46,782 nt of DNA from JAGLTZ01 sp964637695. Lineage in GTDB: Bacteria > Blakebacterota > Blakebacteria > Blakebacterales > Blakebacteraceae. A program made the position numbers and the translations under genes. The DNA is taken from NCBI GenBank assembly GCA_964637695.1, contig CAZWVF010000016.1, positions 1 through 46,782 of the forward strand, read 5' to 3'. Below the pieces are notes generated by a model, which ran no database searches, had not been told where the DNA came from, and saw only the letters and a program-made list of their open reading frames with translations. Shown one piece after another: positions 33,565 through 42,562 of the stretch. Within the stretch, counting starts at the first letter, position 1. Each line of letters opens with the position of its first letter.

Positions 33565-35958
33565 CTAGTAAAACTGCGTCCCAAACTGGAAATGGGGAAC
33601 CCAACGGCCCTTGCGAAGCCCGTCTTTATAGTGGTCGAAGCCATAAGCGAAGTCAAACCCGATGAGGCCGATCATGGGTGTGAACATCCGGAGACCGAAG
33701 CCGACAGAGCGTCTCAGATCGAACGGATCTGTATCTCCCATGTCGAGCCACGAGTTACCGGCATCTGCGAATACCAGTCCGTAGATCATCTGCTGGGGAG
33801 CGATCGGGAATACGCCTTCTAGAGTGAATATCAGCAGCGACTGCCCACCGACCTCCAGTCCATCGAAATCCTTGGGCCCTACCCTGCGGTTTTCGTACCC
33901 CCTGATCTGCCCGTCGAAGGATGTTCCTCCCGGCAGGTACTTGACGTTGAACGGTACGAAACCCTCCTGTCCCCAGCCATCGAATCCCTCAACTACTCCT
34001 GCTTTCAGCCTCATGTTCATGACCAGATTCGCCATGGTGGGAAAGAAGAAGGACTGGCTCATATCCCACTTCATATACTGCTCATCGCCTCCGAGGGGCC
34101 CCCCGGCGATCTCGAAGCGGGAGCTGTTCACCGATCCGCTTGAAGGGAACTCAGGACGGTCGCGGGAATCGCGCGAAATCGTCCAGGAGATGGAGGAATT
34201 CCTCAGCGGCCACTCGTACCGGCGCAGGTCGAATGCCTCGCTGGGGTTGTAGCTGCTGGCAAAATCGTAGAATGTCGTGTCTTCGATCCGGTATCCGATG
34301 CTCGCTCTGAAGTAGTCGTCGGGCCATCTCAGCCTTCTTCCAATGCGGAAACTGACCCCCTCACGCTTCTGCTTGTAGTAGATGTTGTAGAAGAGCTGCG
34401 TTCTGTACACGTTGAACCCTACAAGGGTCGGAGTGTTGAAAAGCCACGGCTCTGTAAATCCGAACTGTATCGTGCGGCGGATCGTTCCGAAATCCCAGGT
34501 GAAATCGAGCCGCTGGCCATTGCCGAACAGGTTGGGCAGCTGGAGCCCTATGTTGCCTATCAGACCGTCCCTCTCGCTCCAGCCCGCTCCGAACATCGCC
34601 TGGCCGGTCGGCCGTTCGGTAACCTTGATCGTGACGTCCAGATTGTTGTCTATCGTCGGCGTGGGCGGCGGATCGAGTTCGACATTGCTGAAATAGTTCA
34701 GGGCCATCACCTCCCGCAGCGATCTCTCGAAGAGGTCGCGCGAGAAGAGGTTGCCCGGCTTCAGCAGCAGTTCCCTGCGTATGACGTGCTCTTTGGTTCT
34801 TGTGTTGCCTGTGATAAAAATGTGGGCGACCTGAGCCGGCTCCCCCTCCAAAACGACCATCTCACAATCCACAAAGGTGCTGTCATAACTGGGTTCGGGA
34901 TTGATACTGGCGTATACATACCCTTTTTCGAAATAGAGTCCCTGAACCATGGCGATCGTATTGGCCAGTTCCGCCCGGTTGAACGGCTCGGGCGGATTGA
35001 CGGTCACCACTGCATCGATTTCCGTCTGCTCCAGCAGCTCTATCCCGCTCCAGGTTAAACTCCGCAGTGTATACTGCGATCCTTCCTCAACCATCAGGAA
35101 GAGGGTCATATTCCTGCCGTCTTGATCATAACCCAGGCTGTCAGCCGTCACCCTGGCATCCAGATAACCGGCCTCACCGTATCGTTCTACGATCAACTCC
35201 TTGTCATCCTCCACGGTTGTACGGTCGTAGCTGCCCCTTGAGAAGAAGAGGAACCCCGTACCGGTCTGCATGACCCGTCTGATCTGCCGGTCGCTCAGCG
35301 CTTCATTGCCCAGGATCACGATGCGGTTGATGCCCACCTTGGGCCCCTCATCGATCGATACAAGCAGGTTGACCCGGGTAGAATCTTCATCCACGGGCAG
35401 TACTTCGGTCTCGATCTCCGACCTGAGGTACCCCTCCTCCATGTACTTCAGCTTGATCCTCTCGATCGCCTGTGCAATCCGGCTGGGCCCCAGCGGGCTC
35501 CCCTCGCGCAGCCGGCTGGCATTGAGCAGGGCTTTCCGCTTCAGTTTTCTGTTTCCGGTAAAAGTAAGGGTGTTCAGATAGGGTCTCTCCACAACCATGA
35601 TGTACAGATTGACCTCTGTTTCGGAAACCTGTTCCCCCTCGATCCGTACATCTGAAAAGAGTCCGAGCATCCACAGCTGTTTCACTGCTCGCGTGACAAC
35701 ATTCTGGAAGTCGGTAAGGCTGTAAGTGTTTCCAGCAGCAAGACCGGAAGAGATTATGATCAGATTGGGATCGGACTGCAGATTGCCTTCAACCAGGAGT
35801 TCCCGCACCGTAAGCGACGGCACTGCCTGGGCTTGTGGAATTTGAGCAAAGGTATTGGACGGGAGAATGGTACATACTGTGAATCCCGCAAGCACAGTGA
35901 GAGCATGCCTTCGCAGGAAGGTGGCGGGAAGGGTGATATTCCAGACGGAGAAACTCAT
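33565..35958 (-). CDS. bamA: outer membrane protein assembly factor BamA
   Basis: The Omp85 protein that inserts beta-barrels into the outer membrane, 797 residues. A signal peptide ends near residue 39 (LPSNTFAQ). Residues 45-430 hold about five POTRA domains (for example VRELLVEGNL, IVILGNEALSDRQIRRVM, IFITGNTRTKEHVIRREL). The C-terminal half is the 16-strand barrel with the conserved RGY-like element IRGYENRR and a terminal aromatic residue (QFGTQFY). It heads the 11-gene envelope operon. The ATG at 35956-35958 has no Shine-Dalgarno sequence. A divergent TonB-receptor gene begins 58 bases away. Confidence 0.97.
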   Translation of the reverse strand: MSFSVWNITLPATFLRRHALTVLAGFTVCTILPSNTFAQIPQAQAVPSLTVRELLVEGNLQSDPNLIIISSGLAAGNTYSLTDFQNVVTRAVKQLWMLGLFSDVRIEGEQVSETEVNLYIMVVERPYLNTLTFTGNRKLKRKALLNASRLREGSPLGPSRIAQAIERIKLKYMEEGYLRSEIETEVLPVDEDSTRVNLLVSIDEGPKVGINRIVILGNEALSDRQIRRVMQTGTGFLFFSRGSYDRTTVEDDKELIVERYGEAGYLDARVTADSLGYDQDGRNMTLFLMVEEGSQYTLRSLTWSGIELLEQTEIDAVVTVNPPEPFNRAELANTIAMVQGLYFEKGYVYASINPEPSYDSTFVDCEMVVLEGEPAQVAHIFITGNTRTKEHVIRRELLLKPGNLFSRDLFERSLREVMALNYFSNVELDPPPTPTIDNNLDVTIKVTERPTGQAMFGAGWSERDGLIGNIGLQLPNLFGNGQRLDFTWDFGTIRRTIQFGFTEPWLFNTPTLVGFNVYRTQLFYNIYYKQKREGVSFRIGRRLRWPDDYFRASIGYRIEDTTFYDFASSYNPSEAFDLRRYEWPLRNSSISWTISRDSRDRPEFPSSGSVNSSRFEIAGGPLGGDEQYMKWDMSQSFFFPTMANLVMNMRLKAGVVEGFDGWGQEGFVPFNVKYLPGGTSFDGQIRGYENRRVGPKDFDGLEVGGQSLLIFTLEGVFPIAPQQMIYGLVFADAGNSWLDMGDTDPFDLRRSVGFGLRMFTPMIGLIGFDFAYGFDHYKDGLRKGRWVPHFQFGTQFY

Positions 35959-35974
35959 GGTTCAATGGCTTGCT

Positions 35975-36003
35975 AAGATAGATGGGCCTCTGGCTCATGT
36001 ACA
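35975..36003 (-). promoter_or_regulatory. possible promoter of the bamA-guaA operon
   Basis: On the minus strand TGTACA (36003-35998) and TATCTT (35980-35975) are 17 bases apart, each matching four of six consensus bases. Transcription would start within about 10 bases of the bamA ATG, in line with the missing ribosome-binding site. The evidence is weak. Confidence 0.28.
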
Positions 36004-36016
36004 GGGATATACAAAC

Positions 36017-38569
36017 ATGCTTTCATCCCTATCTTCATTATTTCGCTCTCTGACTCTGATACTTCTCTTAACTCTTATGGTTCCCTGCAACCCTGTGATG
36101 GTCTCGGCCCAATCGTCGTCTACAGGTATTATTCAAGGTAATGTAGTCGACGACGCCAGCCACGATCCACTGGCGGCAGTAAACGTTTTCGTGGAGAGCA
36201 CACCCTACGGCAGCATGACAAATGCCGAAGGATTCTACCTGTTAAGGAATATCCCGATCGGCGAACATACCCTGATATTCCGCTACATCGGATATCGGGA
36301 GGTCCGTATAGAGAAAGTTGTTGTCCTGCCCTCTCTGAGGACGGTTGCCGACGCCAGAATGGAACCAACCCCCGTCGAACTGCCTGCGGTGGTTGTTACA
36401 GCAAAGAGGCCCCTGATACAGAAGGATATCACTGGCACCCTCCACAGAGTGGGTTCTGTCGCAATAGACCGGCTTCCAGTGGATAATTTCCAGGAGATCG
36501 TTGCGTTGCAGCCAGGTGTTGTTTACGGCGGACACATCCGCGGAGGCAGGGTGGGTGAAACCGTTTATGTCATGGACGGGGTTGCGGTGCAGGATCCCAG
36601 CACCGGGCAGGCAGCGATCGGACTGCCCAAATCAGCCATAACCGAACTGAATGTGTACACGGGTGGCTTCGACGCTGAATTCGGCAACGCCCTTTCGGGA
36701 GTGGTTCATATAATCTCCCGTCGGGGGGGCAATTCACCCGAGGCAATGCTCCGCTACGACCGCGATGATCTGGGTGCTTCTTTCGGCGGCACCGAACACT
36801 CGGGGCGTTCTCTACTCGAAGTGCTCGCGGGAGGTCCTGTCAGGAAAGACCGGGCGTTCTACCTGGTCGCGGCGGATGTACGGACCGACAACACAAGGTG
36901 GTGGCAGGATTTCGAACACACCTCGTTCAACAGGCCATACAGCACTTCCTACAATATTTTCGCGCGTTCCGATCTCTATTTCAGCCCCGTTCTGCGCGCT
37001 TCGGCCCAGTTCACGAAGAGCCGGGAATGGAGGCGCGGCTACGAGTGGCGCTGGCGCTTCAATCTGGAGGGACTGCCTGCAGAATGGCGCGACAGCAGCC
37101 GCCTGGTATTGACGTTGAATCACATGCTCTCGCCCTATGTCTTCTACGACCTGCAGCTGTCGCAGTTCAATATCTCCAGAGGGGTCAATGAGGGGTCGCG
37201 TGACTCTCTGGAGACTCAACCCCTCTGGCAGTACGACTCCTTCATGCAGTATGTGGATAAAGGTCAGCGGCTCTGGTGGTTCAGAGGAGATCAGACCATA
37301 ACAACCGGTCGCGGAACGTTGACCGCTCAAATGGGCCGGCACCGCATGAAGGTCGGATTCGATCTCTCCTACTACAACCTCGAATCAGATCTCTTCAAAG
37401 TGGAACCGCAGACCACATTTTACGGACTGCCCCTGCCCAATCTCGATCCGCTCGACTTCTCATCCGAATACAGCTATTCCCCCAGTTCGGGTGCAGTGTT
37501 CTCCCAGTACATGTACGAAACCGGTGAAGGATTCGTGCTTAAGGCAGGCCTGCGATACGACTGGCTCGATCCTCAGGCTCGACGTCCCGTCATTGAATGG
37601 ATACCGACAACATCTGAAGAATTCGAACAGGAAATAACGGGATGGCTGCCTGCCACCCGGAAGTCCCGCGTAAGCCCCAGGATAGGTCTGGCCTTCCCCA
37701 TAGATCCTTACACTTACTTCCTTTTCAACTATGGAGAATTTTTCCAGGTTCCGCTCTTCAATCAGCTCTACTCCGGTCTGAATCTGGATCTCACCAGGGG
37801 CCTGAGAGTCCTGGTAGGCAATCCAGATCTGGAGTATCAACGAACGAAAGCATACGAATTCTCCTTCAGACGGGAGTTCGATCCGGAAACAGTGGGCTCC
37901 TTAACGTATTTCTTTAAAGAATCATTTAATCTTATTGATACTAAAACATTTCTGGCTTCTGACTCTCGTGCACTGGAAGATGGTTACACACAGTATGTGA
38001 ACCTGCCCCTGGCCCGTTCCTCAGGGCTGGAGCTTTCTATAGAGAGGCGTCCTCTGGATGGAATCGGAATCAAGGCTGCCTACACATTCATGATCGCTCG
38101 GGGACACGCCAGCACGGGACTGTCGGGATTGAATTACCTGCAGTGGGGATTTGAACCCCCGCGCAGGATGTACTATCTCTCGTGGGACCAGCGGCATACC
38201 CTTGCGGTGGAGGCCAGCGGGACATATCTCGGAGCCCTGATAGATATAGTCGGTCGCTATAACAGTGCGCGTCCCTATACCTATGCTCCATCCAGTTCGG
38301 GGATAATGCCCGAAGGAACCAGGATCACACCGAACGATGCCAGGATGAGGGATATCTTCCAGGTTGACGCGCGCATCAGCCGTGACTGGCCGATCAGCAT
38401 CGGAGGGCGTGTATACATATTCAGAATATTCGGCGACGTCAGGAATCTGACCGACCGTGATAATGTTCTCTGGATGACCAGTGACGGTCGTATCGGTGGT
38501 GAACTGGGCGACCCAGGTGCCTATCGAACAGGTCGAAGAACAAGGATGGGAATCGAGGTGAAGTTCTGA
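36017..38569 (+). CDS. TonB-dependent receptor with carboxypeptidase-regulatory-like N domain
   Basis: An outer-membrane transporter of about 850 residues. The ATG at 36017 gives a signal peptide ending VSAQSSS; the frame is open upstream but only across the bamA start. Residues 35-105 are a carboxypeptidase-regulatory-like domain (GNVVDDASHDPLAAVNVFV). Next comes the plug (PLIQKDITGTLHRV, then EIVALQPGVVYGGHIRGGR and VYVMDGV). The remainder is a beta-barrel ending RTRMGIEVKF. The substrate is unknown. The stop overlaps the next gene by one base (TGATG), so the lipoprotein is probably a functional partner. Confidence 0.92.
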   Translation: MLSSLSSLFRSLTLILLLTLMVPCNPVMVSAQSSSTGIIQGNVVDDASHDPLAAVNVFVESTPYGSMTNAEGFYLLRNIPIGEHTLIFRYIGYREVRIEKVVVLPSLRTVADARMEPTPVELPAVVVTAKRPLIQKDITGTLHRVGSVAIDRLPVDNFQEIVALQPGVVYGGHIRGGRVGETVYVMDGVAVQDPSTGQAAIGLPKSAITELNVYTGGFDAEFGNALSGVVHIISRRGGNSPEAMLRYDRDDLGASFGGTEHSGRSLLEVLAGGPVRKDRAFYLVAADVRTDNTRWWQDFEHTSFNRPYSTSYNIFARSDLYFSPVLRASAQFTKSREWRRGYEWRWRFNLEGLPAEWRDSSRLVLTLNHMLSPYVFYDLQLSQFNISRGVNEGSRDSLETQPLWQYDSFMQYVDKGQRLWWFRGDQTITTGRGTLTAQMGRHRMKVGFDLSYYNLESDLFKVEPQTTFYGLPLPNLDPLDFSSEYSYSPSSGAVFSQYMYETGEGFVLKAGLRYDWLDPQARRPVIEWIPTTSEEFEQEITGWLPATRKSRVSPRIGLAFPIDPYTYFLFNYGEFFQVPLFNQLYSGLNLDLTRGLRVLVGNPDLEYQRTKAYEFSFRREFDPETVGSLTYFFKESFNLIDTKTFLASDSRALEDGYTQYVNLPLARSSGLELSIERRPLDGIGIKAAYTFMIARGHASTGLSGLNYLQWGFEPPRRMYYLSWDQRHTLAVEASGTYLGALIDIVGRYNSARPYTYAPSSSGIMPEGTRITPNDARMRDIFQVDARISRDWPISIGGRVYIFRIFGDVRNLTDRDNVLWMTSDGRIGGELGDPGAYRTGRRTRMGIEVKF

Positions 38570-39129
38570 TGAACCGTATTAAACAACTCCACTGGTGCAT
38601 CGGAATTCTCGCGATAATCCTGTTTGCAGCAGGCTGCGAAGAGACGCTCCCGACATACGTTGAACCCGAGTATGCATTCAGCGCCGATATAATCGTGGAA
38701 GACCCGCTGGAATTCCCCGATGGTGGCGGCAGTATAGGACCCTTTGCGATAGATATCCGGAACCTTACCGGTGAATTGAGTGGAACCTCACAGTTTGTTC
38801 TGGAGCCGCCATTTGAGATCACTGCTTCGATAACAATAGCCCTGACGGCTCAACCATCCCGCAACAAGCATGTTTCAGACAAATTTACATTTGATGCAGT
38901 GGACGATCACATGGGACCCGGAGAGAGAATCCGCATATATCTCGATTTCCCGCCCGAAGATGAGCAAGGACATCCCTGGAACTACGACAATCTCGCCGAC
39001 CGCGAATTCGGACTTACATTCGCAGGGACAATCACCATCGAGTCGCCGGATCAGGTTCCGGCCGTCAGTCTGGAGATGCACCCCCCCGTCAGGAGAATCA
39101 CCCTGCAGTATGTGACGCCCGAACCCTGA
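38569..39129 (+). CDS. hypothetical lipoprotein paired with the TonB receptor
   Basis: A 186-residue protein with a lipoprotein signal sequence. The hydrophobic stretch GILAIILFAAGC ends in a lipobox with Cys22. The mature part looks like one or two beta-sandwich domains, with no motif I recognise. It is not SusD-like in size. The ATG overlaps the receptor stop, and the 3' end faces the ABC permease gene with six bases between the stops and no clear terminator. Confidence 0.8.
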   Translation: MNRIKQLHWCIGILAIILFAAGCEETLPTYVEPEYAFSADIIVEDPLEFPDGGGSIGPFAIDIRNLTGELSGTSQFVLEPPFEITASITIALTAQPSRNKHVSDKFTFDAVDDHMGPGERIRIYLDFPPEDEQGHPWNYDNLADREFGLTFAGTITIESPDQVPAVSLEMHPPVRRITLQYVTPEP

Positions 39130-39135
39130 ATATCC

Positions 39136-40488
39136 TCAGGCCTGGCGCATCCATCTTAAAATCTCCGGTACGGTCGGACGCTTGCCGTACATCAGGGAAC
39201 CGAGCCGGAAGAGCTTGCCGCCCAGCTTGAGCGCCAGGAACACCGATATTATCAGTATTACGAATGTCAACGGTACTTCCCACCAGGGAACCTGTCCTGA
39301 CGGCAGCCTCAGCATCATTGTAACCGGGCTGGTGAGCGGGAAGTAGGAGAAGATCCTGGCGACTATACCATTGGGCTCTGCCAGTATGACAACCAGCAGC
39401 ATGAAAGGAGCTACAATCGGCAGTGTGAACCAGGTTGACAGCTGCTGGCTTTCTTTCATTGTATTGCCGAGACTGCCCACTCCGGCCATCAGGCTGGAGA
39501 TCATCAGGAAACCGACCAGAAAATAACCGAAACAGATCAGGAAGAGGTCGAGCGGCACCTCGAAGTCGGGCATAACCGTTTTCGAGGCAAAGGTGAGCAG
39601 TGCGAACGCCATCCCCAGCCAGACAACCATCTGAATCAGAGCCGCAGTACCAAGGCCCAGCACCTTCCCGGTCATCAGATCATCTGGAGTGACACTGGAG
39701 AGAAGTATCTCAATGACCCTGTTCTCCTTCTCTTCGGCTACCCCCTGAAGAAGGAATCCACCACCCATCATGATCGATAACAGCAGCAGGAGGCCGAATC
39801 CGTAAGGTAGAGCGAATTTGCGCACTTCAGAGGCCTTATCGCTCTCGGAGAATTCCTCCCCCGGTTCCGATATCTCGAACATCCTCAGGTTCATCGGCCT
39901 CAATATCCTGTTCTGGATCGCGGGGTCGAGGTTCTGGCCCTTCAGCAGGCTGAGAGTAAGCGCCCGTCTGAGGAGCTGTTCGGCCGGGCCTTCACCGTCT
40001 TCGATAAAGGAACGGGACTGCGTGTAGCCCCATACCCTGCCCGAGTTGAAGTAATCTCCGGAAACGAGCAGTGCACCTTCCAGGTCCCCCCTTCTGGTGG
40101 CTTCCCTTGCACTATCTGCGCTGGTCATCATCAAAAGCGCGATAGTCCCCCTGAATCCGATGAATGATTCACCTGCCAGTGCAAGTGTGGCGGGATTGAG
40201 ACCGGCCAGTTTCGCATTTAGAGCTTCCACTGCTTCTTCACTTAAGACCTGATTCTCTTTCGCCTGCTGCTCGAGGTCGCGCAGAACAGAGGTGTCGACC
40301 ACTCCGCTGCTGTCCACGACCGCCACTACTCTGGGCCGGATCTTCATTGCCGATCTGACCGTAAAGTACGATATGACTGCTATCAGACCCCCGAAGAGAA
40401 CCGGCATGCCGATAATGGTAAGCAGATAAGCCTTCCGTCTCACCGTAACCCACAGTTCGCGCCTTGCAACCAGGAATACACTTTTCAT
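39136..40488 (-). CDS. ABC-2 type exporter permease (NatB-like)
   Basis: A 450-residue membrane protein of the ABC-2 permease class. One membrane helix is near the N terminus (AYLLTIIGMPVLFGGLIAVI). An extracytoplasmic domain of about 180 residues follows, and then five hydrophobic segments from about residue 230 (PYGFGLLLLLSIMMGGGFLL through FVILIISVFLALKLG). It would form an exporter with the ATPase encoded directly upstream; their genes overlap as ATGA. The substrate is unknown; relatives export sodium or peptides. Confidence 0.9.
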   Translation of the reverse strand: MKSVFLVARRELWVTVRRKAYLLTIIGMPVLFGGLIAVISYFTVRSAMKIRPRVVAVVDSSGVVDTSVLRDLEQQAKENQVLSEEAVEALNAKLAGLNPATLALAGESFIGFRGTIALLMMTSADSAREATRRGDLEGALLVSGDYFNSGRVWGYTQSRSFIEDGEGPAEQLLRRALTLSLLKGQNLDPAIQNRILRPMNLRMFEISEPGEEFSESDKASEVRKFALPYGFGLLLLLSIMMGGGFLLQGVAEEKENRVIEILLSSVTPDDLMTGKVLGLGTAALIQMVVWLGMAFALLTFASKTVMPDFEVPLDLFLICFGYFLVGFLMISSLMAGVGSLGNTMKESQQLSTWFTLPIVAPFMLLVVILAEPNGIVARIFSYFPLTSPVTMMLRLPSGQVPWWEVPLTFVILIISVFLALKLGGKLFRLGSLMYGKRPTVPEILRWMRQA

Positions 40489-41405
40489 GAGGCCACCTCC
40501 TCTTCCACTCGTCCCTTCGCAAGTTTCACGAAGATGTCCTCAAGAGGCGTTTCGGCCAGCTCGTAGTGTTCAACAGGCTGGTTCCGATTCAGCAGCGACT
40601 TCAGGAACTCCCCCGGTTCCACATTATCCTTCAGCCAGACCTTCTTCAGCCTGCCGGGTGCCGCATCGGGATCGACTCTTATCGAACCCTCGAAACCCCT
40701 GGCATCCACCTCTTCGTTCACCATTACGGCGTTTTCGGAATACTCCTTCTTGATCTCCTCCAGGGTTCCGTAAAGCACCCTCCGGCCGCGACTTATCATG
40801 AAAACCCGATCGGCCAACGCTTCTACGTGCGCCATCTGATGGGTTGAGAGGAGTACTGTCTTCCGCTCGTTCTTCATTTCCAGGATGAATTCCTTGACCA
40901 TTTTGGTATTCACCGGATCGAGACCTGCAAAGGGTTCATCGAGAATCACCAGGTTGGGATCGTGCAGGAAGGTAAGGGCAAGCTGAGCCTTCTGCTGCAT
41001 CCCCTTACTCATCTCCTCGACCTTCTTCTTCTCCCAGTCGGCCAGCCCCACTCGCGACAGCCATTCATGAGTCCGCCTTGCCGCCTCATCCTTTTTCAGT
41101 CCGTGCAGCTGACCGAAATAGGCCACCACTTCTCCCACAAGCTGCTTTTTATAGAGGCCCCTCTCTTCGGGCAGGTAGCCTATACGCTTTTTCAGCTCAT
41201 GGGTTATCGTTGTGCCATCGAAAGTAATCGTTCCCGAATCGGGCTTCATTATGTCCATGATCATCCGGATCAGTGTGGTCTTCCCCGCCCCGTTTGGGCC
41301 CAGCAGTGCAAACACCTCACCTCCGTGCGCTTCCAGGGAGACCTGGTCGACAGCCCTTACTTCTCCGAAACTCTTCGATACATTTTCGACTTTTACTTCA
41401 ATCAT
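40485..41405 (-). CDS. ABC transporter ATP-binding protein (NatA-like)
   Basis: A 306-residue ATPase with Walker A GPNGAGKTTLIRM near residues 36-48, a variant signature MSKGMQQKAQLAL, Walker B LVILDEPFAGLDP and the H-loop STHQMAHVE. The C-terminal 80 residues match the DUF4162-type regulatory tail of drug and sodium exporters. It begins 45 bases after the truncated permease gene and is co-transcribed with the ABC-2 permease. Confidence 0.95.
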   Translation of the reverse strand: MIEVKVENVSKSFGEVRAVDQVSLEAHGGEVFALLGPNGAGKTTLIRMIMDIMKPDSGTITFDGTTITHELKKRIGYLPEERGLYKKQLVGEVVAYFGQLHGLKKDEAARRTHEWLSRVGLADWEKKKVEEMSKGMQQKAQLALTFLHDPNLVILDEPFAGLDPVNTKMVKEFILEMKNERKTVLLSTHQMAHVEALADRVFMISRGRRVLYGTLEEIKKEYSENAVMVNEEVDARGFEGSIRVDPDAAPGRLKKVWLKDNVEPGEFLKSLLNRNQPVEHYELAETPLEDIFVKLAKGRVEEEVAS

Positions 41406-41450
41406 CCTCAGCTGCTCTCTTTCAGTTTCAGGCCGAAGCTCCGATCAGGA

Positions 41451-42374
41451 TTACTCCGCCCGCAGGGCTGTTACCGGATCAACTTCAGTGGCCCTCCGTG
41501 CAGGAATATATGTCGACACCAGTGCAGTCAAGGCCAGGAAAAAGGCTACTCCTGTAAAAGTAATCGGATCGCTCGAAGAAACGCCGAACAACATGTTCGA
41601 AAGCAGGCGCCCCAGCGCGAGCGATCCAACCAATCCGATTCCGACTCCTGTCATGACCAGAACCATACCCTGTTTGATAATCATGGTCAGAACGCTCCAG
41701 GGGTGTGCTCCCAGAGCCACTCTGATCCCTATTTCAGACAGCCTCTGGGACACAGAGTAAGCCATGACTCCGTAAATACCGGCAGCCGCCAGGATCAGGG
41801 CTATAACTGCGAATATGGTCAGCAGGAACATGTTGAATCTTCTGGCCGCCACCGACTGGAAGGCGATCTCCTCCATGCTCTGAATACGGGACAGGGGCAA
41901 GTCGCTGTCTATCTCCCTCATTACCTCCCTGATACCTGAGACTACTGTCATCGGATCTCCAGCCGTGTGGATGATCAGTCCCATATCGGGCCATATGGTA
42001 ATTATCGCAGGCAGGTAGACAGCTCTCCTCAAATCCCCCTCCAGACCTTGTTCTCTCAGATCTCCTACAACACCTATGATGGTGGCCATCCGATCGGGGT
42101 CTGCCCACAGGAGAGCACGCTTTCCGACGGCATCCTCATCAGGCCATAGAAGCTGTGCCATGGCATTACTGATTACGGCAACCTGTTCTTCACTCCAGTC
42201 ATCGTTGTAGGTGAACACCCTGCCGCTCAATATCGGTATACCCATGGTTTCAAAATACTCAGGAGTGATCAACCTCCAGTCTGCAGACATGTCCGCACTG
42301 CCGGCACCCGCCGGTTTCCCCTCAGGCTCTATATCCATCGCTGTATTACCACCGGTGAATGGTATGATGTTCAC
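41451..42374 (-). pseudogene. 5'-truncated ADOP/MacB-type permease
   Basis: The frame encodes 307 residues that match only the second half of the neighbouring ADOP permease: the second extracytoplasmic region (ITPEYFETMGIPILSGRVF) and the C-terminal FtsX unit ending YIPARRATEVDPVTALRAE. Homology seems to begin near 42395 (KLPSAVNIIPFTGGN), with an in-frame TAA at 42402-42404 just before it. The first FtsX unit and the first periplasmic domain are missing. I read it as a decayed copy, although expression of a half permease from the GTG at 42374 cannot be excluded. Confidence 0.7.
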
Positions 42375-42562
42375 CGCACTCGGAAGTTTCGAATATCTGG
42401 ATTATCCCGGCGGCTCTGTTAAGGAGTAATACGGCATGCGGCCGTAAGCGGTTGCATCCATAATTACGATTCCTGAATAAACAGCAACTCTCTATCGAAG
42501 ATATCCGTATATATTGTCATTCGCATGCTTTTCCTGGCAGCTTACCTTCTCAACAGTGGGGA

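Noticed and set aside
42375..42562. Missing first half of the truncated permease in another frame
   Set aside because: I found no further FtsX-like sequence in any frame before the divergent gene begins.
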